Assembly: GCA_964017235.1 (NCBI GenBank)
Contig: OZ024936.1
Span: 90,184,537-90,248,536, forward strand
Source of the DNA: Sabellastarte sp. h YS-2021
Lineage: Eukaryota; Annelida; Polychaeta; Sabellida; Sabellidae
Direction: 5' to 3'
DNA length: 64,000 nucleotides
In this document: positions 9,436-19,357 of the stretch, in pieces
Position numbering within the stretch: the first letter of the stretch is position 1
How the letters are laid out: the number at the start of each line of letters is the position of its first letter
Program-made: the position numbers and the translations under genes
Notes under the pieces: model-generated
What the model saw: the letters and a program-made list of their open reading frames with translations, nothing else
Told to the model about the DNA's origin: nothing
Databases searched by the model: none

Positions 9436-10349
9436 AAGCCATTGCTGACTTCCTCCTGCACTTGTTCCAGGACAAGAAGTTACAACCAGGCACTATTGAT
9501 GGCTACAGATCAGCCATTGCTGACAAACTGGGCAATTCCACCATTAATGTCAGCAAAGATGAGAATCTCACTCGTCTCCTGGATAGTTTCCATAGAGACA
9601 GACCTAAGGGCAGGAGGGGCAACCCCTCCTGGAACCTTTCACTGGTTTTACATCAGCTCACAAAGGCTCCTTTTGAACCCCTGAAAGAGTCCTCCTTGAA
9701 ACATTTAACTTTCAAGACTGTTTTCCTGCTGGCTTTGGGTTCAGGTAAACGCAGGAGTGAGATCCATGCTTGGTTACATAAGAACATCAGACACCAGTCA
9801 GACTGGTCCAAGGTGTCTTTGTACCCCTCACCCAGCTTCCTATCCAAGAATCAGCTGGCTAAGGAAGGTCCAGATAGTGTGGCACCAGTGGTCATCCCAG
9901 CCCTGGCACCATCTCTGGATAGGTCACTCAAGGGTGACAGGTCCCTATGTCCAGTTAGAGCCCTGCGTTACTACTTGGACAGGACTGCAGACCTCAGGCA
10001 GAATAAGGAGTTAGTCTTTGTCTCCTTCAAGAAGGGTTTTGATAAAGACATCTCGCCTGCCACCATCTCCTCATGGATCAAACAGACTGTGGTTCTGTGC
10101 TATGAACTCTCTGACCAGGAGGCCCTCACCTTACATCAGGTTAAAGCCCATGATGTTAGGGCCTTTGCTGCTTCTAAGGCTTTCCAATCAGGGATCTCCT
10201 TAGACCAGATCTTGTCAGCCTGCCACTGGAAATCTCACAACACCTTCACCCAATTTTATTTGAAGGATGTTGCCTGGGCTGATTCAGAGCTTTTCCACCT
10301 GGGACCTGTAGTGGCTGCCCAGCAGGTGCACCACCAGGCCCAGAAGTGA
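8895..10349 (+). CDS. DIRS tyrosine recombinase (copy A)
   Basis: This is the integrase of the element, a phage-integrase-type tyrosine recombinase. The frame is open from 7107, but its first ATG is at 8895, which would give 484 residues. The conserved part starts near 9250 (EPTCLAPRA). Catalytic motifs are SGKRRSEIHAW (first Arg, codon 9750), HDVRAFAAS (HxxR, 10149-10160), CHWKSHN and FTQFYLKD with the nucleophile Tyr at 10257-10259. It overlaps the RT frame by about 540 bp from this start. It would join a circular DNA intermediate to a short target core. The true start is uncertain: readthrough, splicing or internal initiation are all possible. Confidence 0.85.
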   Translation: MRKVAPAKSGPVCHQVQQQTTPVCVTGARPPGLGSGCTQPLLGGPGPIRLPTGSHLGQSGGEAPGLPLQQNNPDCPRVAQHALVLGPGSNVKPDPTLSAQHTKPCVSAIQPGPSQEPVESEPTCLAPRASAIKEQGFSEAVAARIEAPQRRSTRSVYEAKWTIFTKWCLSNQVDFRAPPLKAIADFLLHLFQDKKLQPGTIDGYRSAIADKLGNSTINVSKDENLTRLLDSFHRDRPKGRRGNPSWNLSLVLHQLTKAPFEPLKESSLKHLTFKTVFLLALGSGKRRSEIHAWLHKNIRHQSDWSKVSLYPSPSFLSKNQLAKEGPDSVAPVVIPALAPSLDRSLKGDRSLCPVRALRYYLDRTADLRQNKELVFVSFKKGFDKDISPATISSWIKQTVVLCYELSDQEALTLHQVKAHDVRAFAASKAFQSGISLDQILSACHWKSHNTFTQFYLKDVAWADSELFHLGPVVAAQQVHHQAQK

Positions 10350-10740
10350 GGAGATGTTGTTATATGTAAATATGTACATATTGTAAATATGCTAGATATG
10401 TACATAATGTAAATATGTTGGATGTACATATATGTTCAAAAAAAAAACAAAAAAAAACAAAAAAAAACTGTGACTTGCTTCCTTTGGGAAGTTTATTTCT
10501 TCTGGGACTGAACTCAGCCCCTCTCTCTCCCTATCTTTCAAACTCAGACCACTCTGAAAGGAAAGAAAAAAGGGGGGGGGGGCAACGTCGGTAGGCTCCC
10601 GGTTAACCGGTGAGTTAGTGACCGACCCTGACCTTTCAGGGTTCTCTGACCCTAGGTCAAATGGGCCTGTTTAAAAATTGTTGTTATGAGTTCACATAAG
10701 TCCCTAGCTGCTTACCCGCCTGCCAAGCGGTAGTTATTCA
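10350..10740 (+). other. Copy A 3' untranslated region
   Basis: No coding sequence. It holds TGTAAATATGTACATA repeats (10363-10430), an interrupted A-rich tract (10438-10468), a G-rich run (10572-10582) and a segment CTTCCTTTGGGA...GGGACTGAACTCA that is shared with copy C (44548-44590). Confidence 0.7.
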
Positions 10741-10836
10741 GCAATTGTCCATTGGATAGGATGTATTAACGCAATAAAATTGCAAATTTAATAAGTAAAT
10801 TAAATTTTTATAAGTTAATACCCTATCCAATGGACA
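10741..10836 (+). repeat. Copy A internal complementary region (ICR)
   Basis: Bases 10741-10779 are the exact complement of the left tip (4771-4809). Bases 10780-10836 are the exact complement of the right tip (11054-11110). The junction is 10779/10780. In DIRS1 models this segment templates the joining of the two ends into a circle. An AATAAA hexamer lies at 10773-10778, made from the complement of the element's own 5' tip. Confidence 0.93.
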
Positions 10837-10898
10837 GGCAAGGCCCACCCAACCGGCCCCGCTATCAGCTTACTAGGGGTCTTACTAGGATTAGACAC

Positions 10899-11110
10899 GA
10901 AAAAGATGCTATGACGTCAATAGGTAAACAGGAAATGAAGTACGATGCGCCACCTGGCGAATGCACACTCTGTGACCGGTCCTGCCGGTAGTATATACAG
11001 GACGTCTTTTTCTGGCGTTTGGCGGGACCGGTCGCGCCGACCGGTAAAGCAATTGTCCATTGGATAGGGTATTAACTTATAAAAATTTAATTTACTTATT
11101 AAATTTGCAA
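10899..11110 (-). repeat. Copy A right inverted terminal repeat and tip
   Basis: Bases 10899-11076 mirror the left ITR. The outer part (11077-11110, AT-rich, ending TTTGCAA) is unique to the right tip and is matched only by the ICR. TATTG follows. Confidence 0.9.
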
Positions 11111-12037
11111 TATTGTCTTTTTAACCCAATTCCTCCATGTTTCCTTGCTTCTAAATGCCTTAATTTGATTGGTCGAGCGGAAACGGCACTGTCCAAAAAC
11201 AAAAAATTCAGTATTTATCAATAGAAAACACGTTTATAGTAAGTGATGTAAACTCACCAGTGGCTGTAAATTTCCACTTTTTTCATAGTTTTGTTAAATA
11301 TATATAGAAATAAATATATATTGCACAACAAGAATTTATTATCCAGTTTTTAATATTTTCACTTTTTAAAGTATAGTTTTGCATAATGCACTCTTACAAG
11401 TGACTTCAAAGATAATTGTTAACAAGTAACAACAAACATTTTAAACTATTGTGGGACAAACTTTTAAAAAATTGCATCTATGTTAATAACAAATATTCGA
11501 CTGGAAAAAAGTTAAATAATAATTTAACTTAAACTTTATATGGTATGTTATTGCTTTAAAACCAGTTTTTTTTTTCAAAAAGTGGCAAATTTATATCCAT
11601 TTACATAAATAAATGTCCGGAGTTTTTTTTGTATGAAATAAAAACAACTCCCTGAGTGAACCTATGTCAAGGTGAGTTAATTTTTTTTCTACTTTTAGAT
11701 AGTGCAGGGTTGGACCATATTTATTGAAACAAAAAAAAATGGAAAAAAAAATCAGTAAAAAATACTTTAATTATTGCAAATCATGTACATCATAGGAAAG
11801 CTTGTACATCATGCTGACTAAAAATATGAAATAAAGTTTTTTCACAGTGAGTAGAGTTGAATTTGATTTAGTATTGCAAATTCATTTTGAAGATAGACTA
11901 ATAGTACCTTTTTCTCCTATTTAAGTCAATTTGCTCAACTGTAAGGTTAATTTTGGTCATTTGACTCATCGCATTTAGTAAATGTCTCACCAAAATTTAG
12001 TAAAGGAGTCATTTGACTCAAGTAGCTCCAACTCTAG
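11111..12037. other. Right part of T1, non-coding
   Basis: AT-rich sequence with no open frame of note. It ends in the T1 inverted end at 12038. A TGACTCA-type motif occurs near 11965 and again near 12015. Confidence 0.5.
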
Positions 12038-12054
12038 AATGAACACTGCGGTTA

Positions 12055-12690
12055 CGGTAAGTACTGAAACAACCAATTGAATTGTCGAGAATACCCACAA
12101 TTCATAGCGGATATTCTGACAGAGGAAACACCATTTGTACCAGCCATTGTAGACTAAATACTTCTAAAACATCATAACACCAATAAAATGTTTTGTCAAA
12201 ACATCTTACGGTCCCAACTTTCAAGATGGAAACAGCAAAGGTAATCGGAACTCAATTTTCAAAGGTGAATGGGTAGTCTTGTAAGATCTAACAGGTGCAT
12301 TCTGTCACACAAGATATTAATACCAGTTCAATACCCTACCTTTCGGTATTGGTACAGCTACATTCGAATTCACCCGCATGGTAAAGGAAGTAGAACTCAT
12401 GCTTCAAAACAGGGGAATTCACATACACCAGTATCTAGAAGACTGGTTACTATGGGCTCCATCACAAATTTGCTTGGAACAAAAATTGAGAACTTATGAT
12501 TGTCAAATGATAGTAGTAGCCCTAGGGTGGCCAGGGATGAGTTGGTTTTGTGACCTTATAGACTTATTCACAAAGCCACCATTACTCCTACCTCATTGGG
12601 AAACCTCCTCAAACAGCCAAAGATTTCAACAAAACCTACCATATCTCAATCTTCATGTTTGGCATCTGGACACGAGACCACATTTCTCAG
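12055..12690 (+). pseudogene. Copy D RT / methyltransferase-like remnant
   Basis: Homology to the DIRS RT resumes directly after the T1 duplication. Recognisable pieces are FKMET (about 12220), LPFG and FEFTRMVKEVELM (12330-12400), and IHQYLEDWLLWAPS, where the YLDD motif has become YLED. The frame then jumps to ALGWPGMSWFCDL and NLPYLNLHVW, the end of the MT-like region. About 1 kb including RNase H is therefore deleted. Stops and frameshifts are frequent. Confidence 0.85.
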
Positions 12691-13690
12691 TCAGTGTCTG
12701 ATAATATCAAGGCACCTCAGAGATTTTCATTAAGAAGAGTCTGTGAATCAAGGTGGATCATTTTTGAATCATGGTGCATGGAGTCAGGTGGATTTCCAAC
12801 AGCCTTCTCTTTCCTCAGTAGCAGACTTTTTGACCTATCGGTTCACTGATAAAAAATCTGAAACCTACCACAATTGCAGGATACAAGACTCCTTTGCAAA
12901 TCATTTGGGTTCACTTGGCATTGAATAGATTCAAAGTTATGAGCTCAATGAACTGACTGCCAGTTTTCATAGAGATAGAACAATGAAGGATAGAGCAATG
13001 CCATGTTGGGACTTATCTTTGGTACTCTTAGCCATGAAAAAAAAATCACCATTTGAACCACTGAAGGATACATCTGACATTCAAAGCAGTTTTTCTCATG
13101 ACCTTGGCCTCTGGTAGAAGGAGAGATAAGGTTCATGCTTGGACTTTCAAATCTTTGAAACACAAGACTGGTTGGAAGGAGATCACTGTTGCTCCTTCAT
13201 CAGTTTTTCTGGCAAAGAACCAGTTAGCCTCAGATGGACCTGGTATTATTCAACCTGCGGTCATTCCTGCTCTTAAGTCTATTCTTGATCATTCTTTCAC
13301 TGAAGATATGAGTCTATCCCCCATCAGACCTTTAAGATACAATCCTGACAAAAACAAAAGATCTTAGACAAGGGGAAGCGTTTGGTATTCATCTCTCTCA
13401 AAGATGGCTTTATAGCACACATACAAAGAGTTACCATTTCTTCTTGGCTAAAATGTATAGTTCTGCTAACTTTTCAGAGTTCTGACTTTGAAACTCAGAA
13501 TGTTTACAAGGTCAAGGCTCATGTTCATTCTATAGAGGCTTCTTTAGTCTTCAAGGGAGGTGTTTCCCTTGATCAGATCCTAGGAGCATGCTTCTGGATG
13601 TCAAACTCTACATTTACAAAATTTTGCTTGGAATTAAAATGAAGGGTCAGACTACTCTTTGGGACCTGTAGTTTCTGCCCAGCATGTTGT
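12690..13690 (+). pseudogene. Copy D tyrosine recombinase remnant
   Basis: The pieces align in order to the A and B recombinases: IKAPQRFSLRRVCESRW, ASGRRRDKVHAW, FLAKNQLASDGPG, VKAHVHSIEAS and FTKFCLELK, then GPVVSAQHV. The HxxR motif has lost its Arg and the nucleophile Tyr is Cys (FCL for FYL). Several frameshifts separate the pieces. The protein cannot be functional. Confidence 0.88.
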
Positions 13691-14013
13691 TCTTTTATAA
13701 TATGTATATTGTAGTATACATTACCTTAATTAAAACTAATTTAATTTATATATAATTACACTACTCAAGTGATTGTGTTCACTCTCTCACTTGTGCCTGT
13801 TTTTTGTAAATTTACTAGACCAACCAGGACCGTGCTGTTAGTTGTATATAAGCACATATACAGCAACATTTAACAGGTTTCAGAAAGAATGTATACCTGT
13901 CCTTAATGTTATAAAATTCCAATATCATGGGAATATTTCAATGCATATTCTGGAAAGTCTCCAGGTTACTTAATAACAAAATATAACTATAAATATTATT
14001 TTGTTAAGTTTTT
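13691..14013. other. Copy D 3' region before the inserted MITE
   Basis: AT-rich non-coding DNA between the YR remnant and the MITE. No repeat or signal was recognised. Confidence 0.5.
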
Positions 14014-14602
14014 AATGCCCCTGTTCCACCAAAGGACTAAGCCCCGATCTTGTCGGCGACCCTTAATCATGGACAGTCGGTGAAAAAAAAGTAAAATGGG
14101 CGGGAAAACTGAATTGGTATCAAAGTCTGGGATTAAGTTCAGATCGGCCTCAGGAAGCCTGAGGAGGCCCCAGGCAGCCCAAGAAGTCCTCGACTGTTCT
14201 GGGACTAAGAACCGACTAAGCCGTTTTTCTGGTCGGTTTGAAGCACGATCGTGTCGTAGACATACCGACTGGGTCCCAGGACGCCTCAGGCCTCCTGGGA
14301 CTAAGCCCCGACTAACCCCCGATCAAGTCCCAGCTTCCTCGGGCGTCCTGAGGACTCCTCAGTCTTCCCCAGACCAAAATTGCTGATTCTTGTTTTGCAA
14401 TGGGACTAAGGGTCGCAGGAGGCCTGGGACTAAGGGTCTGGGACTAAGGGTTTGATTATAGTAAACATGTTTGATTTTTCTCACGGCCCCAACCGACAAC
14501 TACCGACCCATACAGAATGCCTGGGACTAAGCACATTTTTGAAACCGACTCCAAAAAACCCTTAATCGGGAGCCTTAGTCGTGTGGTGGAACACCCACAT
14601 AA
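14014..14602 (+). mobile_element. Foldback/MITE-like element E, copy 1
   Basis: The ends carry inverted TGTTCCACC (14022-14030) and GGTGGAACA (14585-14593), and GACTAAG follows close inside each end. The interior is unusually GC-rich for this locus, with many GGGACTAAGGGTC, CCCAGG and GGCCTC motifs in both orientations. The same element occurs inverted at 59985-60710. The outer limits, about TAATGCCC and CCCACATAAA, are shared by both copies. It has no coding capacity, so a non-autonomous DNA transposon is likely. It sits in the 3' part of copy D. Confidence 0.75.
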
Positions 14603-14740
14603 AGTATGCGTATCTTAGTCTTGCACTTTATCCTCACAAGAATAGTTGATATTGGTACATTGAGTTTACTTTGCTTGTACCTTGGTGTGTCAAAAAAAGT
14701 TTTAAAATCCTACTACCAGTACAGTTGTAATCACGCAGTA

Positions 14741-14836
14741 GTGAGGATAAGGTAAGGGTAGTTTACGTAATAAAATGTAAAAATTTTATTGTAATTTAAC
14801 TTTTTGTAAGTTAAATATCTACCCTGTCCTTACTAG
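14741..14836 (+). repeat. Copy D internal complementary region
   Basis: Bases 14741-14775 match the complement of the left tip (2600 onward). Bases 14776-14836 match the complement of the right tip (to 15100), about 80% identical by eye. AATAAA lies at 14769-14774, as at the junction in the other copies. Confidence 0.82.
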
Positions 14837-14898
14837 GTTCGGATTCCCACCCTGCCAAAACCACCTTTTTCAAATTTTTGAGTGGCACATTTGCTCCT

Positions 14899-15100
14899 AA
14901 AATTAAAGTGAGGCGAATCAGGGTTTCTCAGTGCAGGTGCATGTGCACTCATGAGATGCACAGCAGTACCAACAAGAATATTTATTTTTAAAATATTCTT
15001 GTTTTGTCGTTAATGCTTGCTCCCTTCAACATGTAAGCATTAATGAGAATAAGGTAAGTGTTTAACTTACAAAAAGTTATATTACAGTAAAAGTTTTACA
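14899..15100 (-). repeat. Copy D right inverted terminal repeat
   Basis: This mirrors 2600-2780 with substitutions and ends AAGTTTTACA at 15100, followed by TTTT. An inner AT palindrome (AATATT...AATATT) lies near 14975-15000. Confidence 0.85.
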
Positions 15101-17080
15101 TTTTATATTTTTGAAATATTAGCAAAGAAATATATGACACTAATTATATCCAAAGTATGTGGCACTGGTTAAAACAAACACAAAAAAGGTGTTTTGGTCT
15201 TTATGTCTCCCTATTTAGACCATATAATGCTTGTGGTGGATATTAAAATTTTACTCTGACTTCCTGTATTAGTTATGTTATGCACTAATATTATTATTTT
15301 CTTTTACTAACCTGTCACACTGTTACTGACAAATCCTGAGGTGGTGGGGCAATTAGACTTTAGGTCAAATAATCGTCTTTGACGGTGTGCAGTTATAGTC
15401 AAGTAATTATGTAATAAATATCAAATAATGGATAATACAATATAAGTCTTGCTATTCTGTACATAACTAAATATCAACCTGCTTTCAAAATGTTTTATGC
15501 AGTTTTTACCCCACAGGCTTTTAAGACTGTGTAGGCTATTGTTTTCACCCGTACTGTCCAGCTGGGTGGGCGGGGGGATAAGGCAGGCATTCAGTCAGGT
15601 GGGCGGGTGTGTGGGAGGAAAATTCTTATCCTCAGTCATATCTCAGAAATTGTGAGGTATAGGGAGTTGATACGTTGTGGGATAATTGATTAGAAGGTGT
15701 AGGTTTGCAGCATCACGGTTTGACCTTGATTTGACCTTGCCATAATGACCCCGACCTTTAAAATCTTGTCTGGGCAATATCTCAGAAACTGTAACGTGTA
15801 GGACGTTGATATGTGGTAGGGATATTGGTTGGTGGTGGTTGTAGGTGTGCAACATAATGGTGCGTTTTCATGGTGACTGTAATTTGACCTTTGACCTTGC
15901 CTTAATGACCCAGATCTTTAAAATTGTGTCTTGGCTATATCTTGGAAACTAAGGTGTAGGAAGTTGACAGTAGTTGGGAGCGATATTCATGTACAACATC
16001 ATGTGACCTTGGTTTAACCCTTGACTTTGCCATTGGGACCATGGCCTTTAACATTATATCCAGGCTACATCTAAGGAACTTTAGGGCATATGAAGATATA
16101 GGGCACTAGGTACATTGATTTGTGGGTGTAGTTGTGTCATGGTATGGTCTTTGATTTTGGCTCTTCCAGAATGGTTTCTATTGCGACATTTGAGATATGT
16201 TTCTTCTGTCAAAAAGGTATATGCACTGCTGTAACCGATTATTATAATGGCACTGTTTCCATTGCCAGGTACACTTCTATTAATAAATAGATGAATAAAT
16301 AACTTGTAGAGCTTCATCATTTTTACTTCAAAAATTAATGCTCTGATCTTGCTGTAAAGTCTTTTGATACTTTGTCTTTACGTAGATTTTCTCTTTCTTT
16401 ATTATTTATTGTTATTTATTTTATTATTGTTACTATTATTTAAAGTATTATTTCTCTTCTACCTCTACATATTTTAAACTGCATTCTGCAAAACTTTTCT
16501 ATATTTCTGTGTACCTATTCTAGTGTATTTCACATTGTCCAATGCTATTTCCATAGACTCTGGGGTACGGCATCTCTGATTCTATTTTTATTCATCAAGT
16601 TGATAGATGTTTCTTTTTTGTTTTAAATTAATGCCATATTTACAGTCAATCACATTTTTTGTACATAATAAAGGCCTTTTTATCAGTCTCTCCACTCTTT
16701 TAATAAGTAAGGTTGGGCGGAACAGTGAAAAAAAGTTGAATACTGAATATTGAAAACTTTGATTACGACAAAATTCTTTCTGGATTGATATAAACTCCAT
16801 CATTAAAAGCGTTTTATGGAATAATGACCAAATATTCAGAAAAACAATTGATTCTGGCTCGATCGCTGTTTTGAAAACATAGACGATTAATTGACCTAGA
16901 AAATTGAGGGTTGTTTCCAACTGATATTATTTCTGTATTTTCCCTAATTCTGTGGATGGTGTCTGTAAAAACGTTGAGATTACCTTGCTTGACTTTCATT
17001 GACCAGCTTCTCCAGTTGTACAAACCACTTGTTATCTCTTTGGCCCTGTTTAAGAGACCATCTACTCTTTATTTTTTATA
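15101..17080. repeat. Intergenic DNA with dispersed repeat R1 (about 15520-16200)
   Basis: No gene. From about 15520 to 16200 runs a family with internal units of roughly 140-180 bp. Each has TATCTCAGAAACTGTAA, GGGATATTGGTT, GTGTGCAACAT and TTTGACCTTG motifs. A second copy lies at 31430-31960. The remainder (15100-15520 and 16200-17080) is AT-rich with no recognised feature; a minus-strand frame at 16588-16920 has no domain. Confidence 0.6.
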
Positions 17081-17276
17081 TACCGTAAATTTCCAAAATA
17101 ACGCCCAGGTTCAAATAAACGCCTGGTTCAAATTAACGCCTGGTGCCAAGCATACAGTTTACAATTTATAACACTGTTTTTTGTATTTCAAAAGAACGCC
17201 TGGTTCAATTTAATGCCTGGTCTGATGCCTTTTGAAAATAATTAACGCCTGGGCCATATTTTGGAAAAATACGGTA
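17081..17276. mobile_element. Short MITE with TACCGTA inverted ends
   Basis: The left end TACCGTAAATTTCCAAAATA mirrors the right end ATTTTGGAAAAATACGGTA, with TATA on both sides (17077-17080 and 17277-17280) as a possible target duplication. The interior consists of about six copies of AACGCCTGGTTCAAAT-like units. It has no coding capacity. Confidence 0.7.
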
Positions 17277-17280
17277 TATA

Positions 17281-18995
17281 TTTGTGTACGTGTGTGAGTG
17301 GGGCAACATTGGGACAAATTTTTGAGGCGGTGGTGGTTATTTGGTCCTTTGTTTGAACATTACCAACAATTGACAATTGATCATCTAGTATTTCTCCTTG
17401 GTTTCCTTGTACCACTTTCACACTACAGATGGTGTCACCCACGGTAAGCCATGTTCGGTGAAATGTCCCTTTCCTTGGATCACCGCCTGACGTCCGTTTG
17501 CAAACTTGTGAGTCAGTGGTGAACCGTCCATTACCTTGTGTGTCCTAAGGACGTTTTGAAATGTTCACCTCTGAAGTTGGTACAGTGAGCATGTTCAGAC
17601 GATTTCGAGCATATGCATATGACTTTCTTATTGCGGTAACTGAAGGTGTGGTCCACGGTGTACATAAGGTTGTGATGCGGTCGTCTTTCGGTGTAATATG
17701 GCGAGTGGAGGTACATTGACATTTCGCAACTGTGACACAAGGTCGCATACGAATCTCGAACAGTAGTTGAAGGAAATGGGCATTTCGTCAAATGCCTGTA
17801 GCTGCTAATTACATCGCCTGTAGTGTGGACAACTCCAATGAAATAGGACAGCCTGGGAGGTGGTTCCGCCGTCGAGGAACACCTGTAACCATGGGATGTA
17901 CCGCCTGTAGTGTGAAAGGATATCTAACATGTTAAAGAGTGAGAGTTCTGGTTACATGTTTGTGAGTGAGCTCTGCAACTCGTGAGTGTGTCTGATCTTA
18001 TCCCAGCCGGAATTTCCTCCTCAGGAAAACTGCCCTGGTCATATATGACTAGACCACCATCCTGAAACTAGTTTCTACTCATTTGCTTCAGAGACTTGAA
18101 CTCCATATCTGCTCCTGTGAGAAGGATTGGTAAGATAATGAAGAAACTGATTTTCAATACCATGGCATGGTCTTCCTCCATCCCCCACACTCGCGTAGAG
18201 GAGAGACACATTAAGGACTTCATTACCTGGCAGTAGTAACCTCCAGTGACCAACTTGGTGGGCAGTACCACAGGACGTTGTGCTAAATTGTAATCTACAT
18301 GGATAAACTGCTGATTTTTTTCTTCTATTTGTTGTACTCGCAAGTAAAATTTACATAATTTCTCCTTTAAAAAGGGTGCTTATTTGCTTTTGGTCTGGTT
18401 TTCTCATGTCAGTCCACCCTACTAGTGGGGTGACATTATGTTGCTTTTTTCCGTCGGCCGCTGCCTGGTATCACACTTATTTTGATAAGTATTTTACATT
18501 TTGTAACCAAATTTGTTGTGAAGCCCTATTGGGTTGGTAGGCAGTAATATATTAAAAATTGTTTCTTACACTTTTTGAAGTCATCTTTAATCTTTACAGG
18601 GAATATAAAGTCTTTCTTATCTTGTGAATAAAGTGATATACAATTTTAGCGGTGATGACACAGATACAGATAAAAGCAGTTCCATAAGATTTTAATATAT
18701 CTGAATAATATGTTTAATTGTAGAGTGATTAGCCAGTGCAAGATTTAGTAATTGTGAGTTTAGCTTAAAATAGCTCAGCCAAATGTGGAACAAAGGGTTG
18801 GGTTTACTAGTTAGACTCTTTTATAGCATTCACAGTGTGAACATCTCACATGATACTGTGTACTTTTTATGTCGTCTTGTTATTTTTTTCATTGTTCCAA
18901 TTGCCATGATTAAATGTTCAAAAAAATTACCCTATTTTAAAAATAGATCTTGCAGCCAAATTTTGCGTGGTTTCATAGATTAAACACAAATACTT
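17281..18995. other. Intergenic DNA with a CpG-richer block at 17440-17930
   Basis: The block at 17440-17930 has more CpG than its surroundings and contains repeated CGCCTGTAGTGTG motifs (near 17812 and 17900). A minus-strand open frame there (17531-17791) resembles no family I know. It may be an unidentified repeat. The rest is AT-rich with nothing recognised. Confidence 0.4.
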
Positions 18996-19357
18996 TTTCT
19001 TAGTATTTAGTACAGGCTGGCAGGCTTCCCACTGCACAGGGAAAACAGGGAAAATTGTGAAAAGTAATTCCAGACAGGGAAAACACAGGGAATTTGAAAA
19101 TTTTGGAAAAACACCTGGAAAACACAGCGAATTTGAAAATTTCAGAATGATTTTGAAGAGTAACAGCCATTTGCATTCACGCGCCGCGGGTCGCGACTCG
19201 CAGGTCACATTTGATGTTTTGGCTTGATTGTGTTATTTTATTTATAAAATCCACAGGGAAAAATATAAACTTCACAGGGAAAACACAGGGAATTTAAATT
19301 GGAAAAGGGAGTTGGAAACATGGGCTGGACTCTTTCTTAGTATTTAGTAAAGGCTGG
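18996..19357. mobile_element. About 312-bp insertion flanked by 25-bp direct repeats
   Basis: TTTCTTAGTATTTAGTA followed by an AGGCTGG-type end occurs at 18996-19020 and at 19333-19357, 25 bp with one difference. The insert between (19021-19332) contains repeated ACAGGGAAAACACAGGGAA motifs and a GC-rich CGCGCCGCGGGTCGCG core near 19175. It has no open frame. Confidence 0.6.

Larger units (their letters stand above)
4771..11110 (+). mobile_element. DIRS copy A: apparently complete tyrosine-recombinase retrotransposon
   Basis: This 6340-bp element has matching ITRs (4771-4959 and 10899-11110), an ICR (10741-10836) and three long open frames in the order gag, RT/RNase H/MT-like, YR. The ICR fixes both tips. 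Its first 39 bases are the complement of 4771-4809, and its last 57 bases the complement of 11054-11110. DIRS elements replicate through RNA and insert with a tyrosine recombinase instead of a DDE integrase, so no target duplication is expected and none is seen. TATT follows the right tip where B, C and D have TTTT. Near-identical ITRs and no internal stops make this the likeliest active copy here. Confidence 0.93.
4589..12048. mobile_element. T1: small DNA transposon inside copy D, itself split by copy A
   Basis: The left end CAGTGTTCATT (4589-4599) is the inverse of the right end AATGAACACTG (12038-12048), an 11-bp terminal inverted repeat. A direct repeat CGGTTA flanks it. Removing the nested copy A (4771-11110) leaves about 1.1 kb: a CpG-rich left part (4600-4770) and an AT-rich right part (11111-12037). 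I see no transposase frame, so it is probably non-autonomous. The CAGTG/CACTG ends recall hAT-like elements, but a 6-bp duplication is not typical of hAT, so the family is left open. Confidence 0.65.
2600..15100 (+). mobile_element. DIRS copy D: old tyrosine-recombinase retrotransposon interrupted by nested insertions
   Basis: The left tip (TTTTATTGTG at 2600) and about 180 bp after it match, in reverse complement, the segment 14899-15100. An ICR at 14741-14836 joins the complements of both tips, which is the DIRS1 signature. Decayed gag (2837-4478), RT (4552-4588 and 12055-12690) and YR (12690-13690) remnants lie between them in the expected order. The span is inflated by transposon T1 (4589-12048), by copy A nested inside T1, and by a MITE at 14014-14602. 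Without these the element is about 4.5 kb. TTTT follows the right tip, as in copies B and C. It has frameshifts and stops throughout and has lost YR catalytic residues. Confidence 0.88.

Noticed and set aside
4771..11110. Classification of A-D as Ngaro or Crypton
   Set aside because: Ngaro elements have split direct repeats and Cryptons lack RT. Here there are inverted terminal repeats, an ICR and an RT/RNase H/MT-like protein, as in DIRS1.
14096..14386. 96-codon open frame in a GC-rich block
   Set aside because: It lies inside foldback element E and is not kept in the second copy; composition explains the openness.
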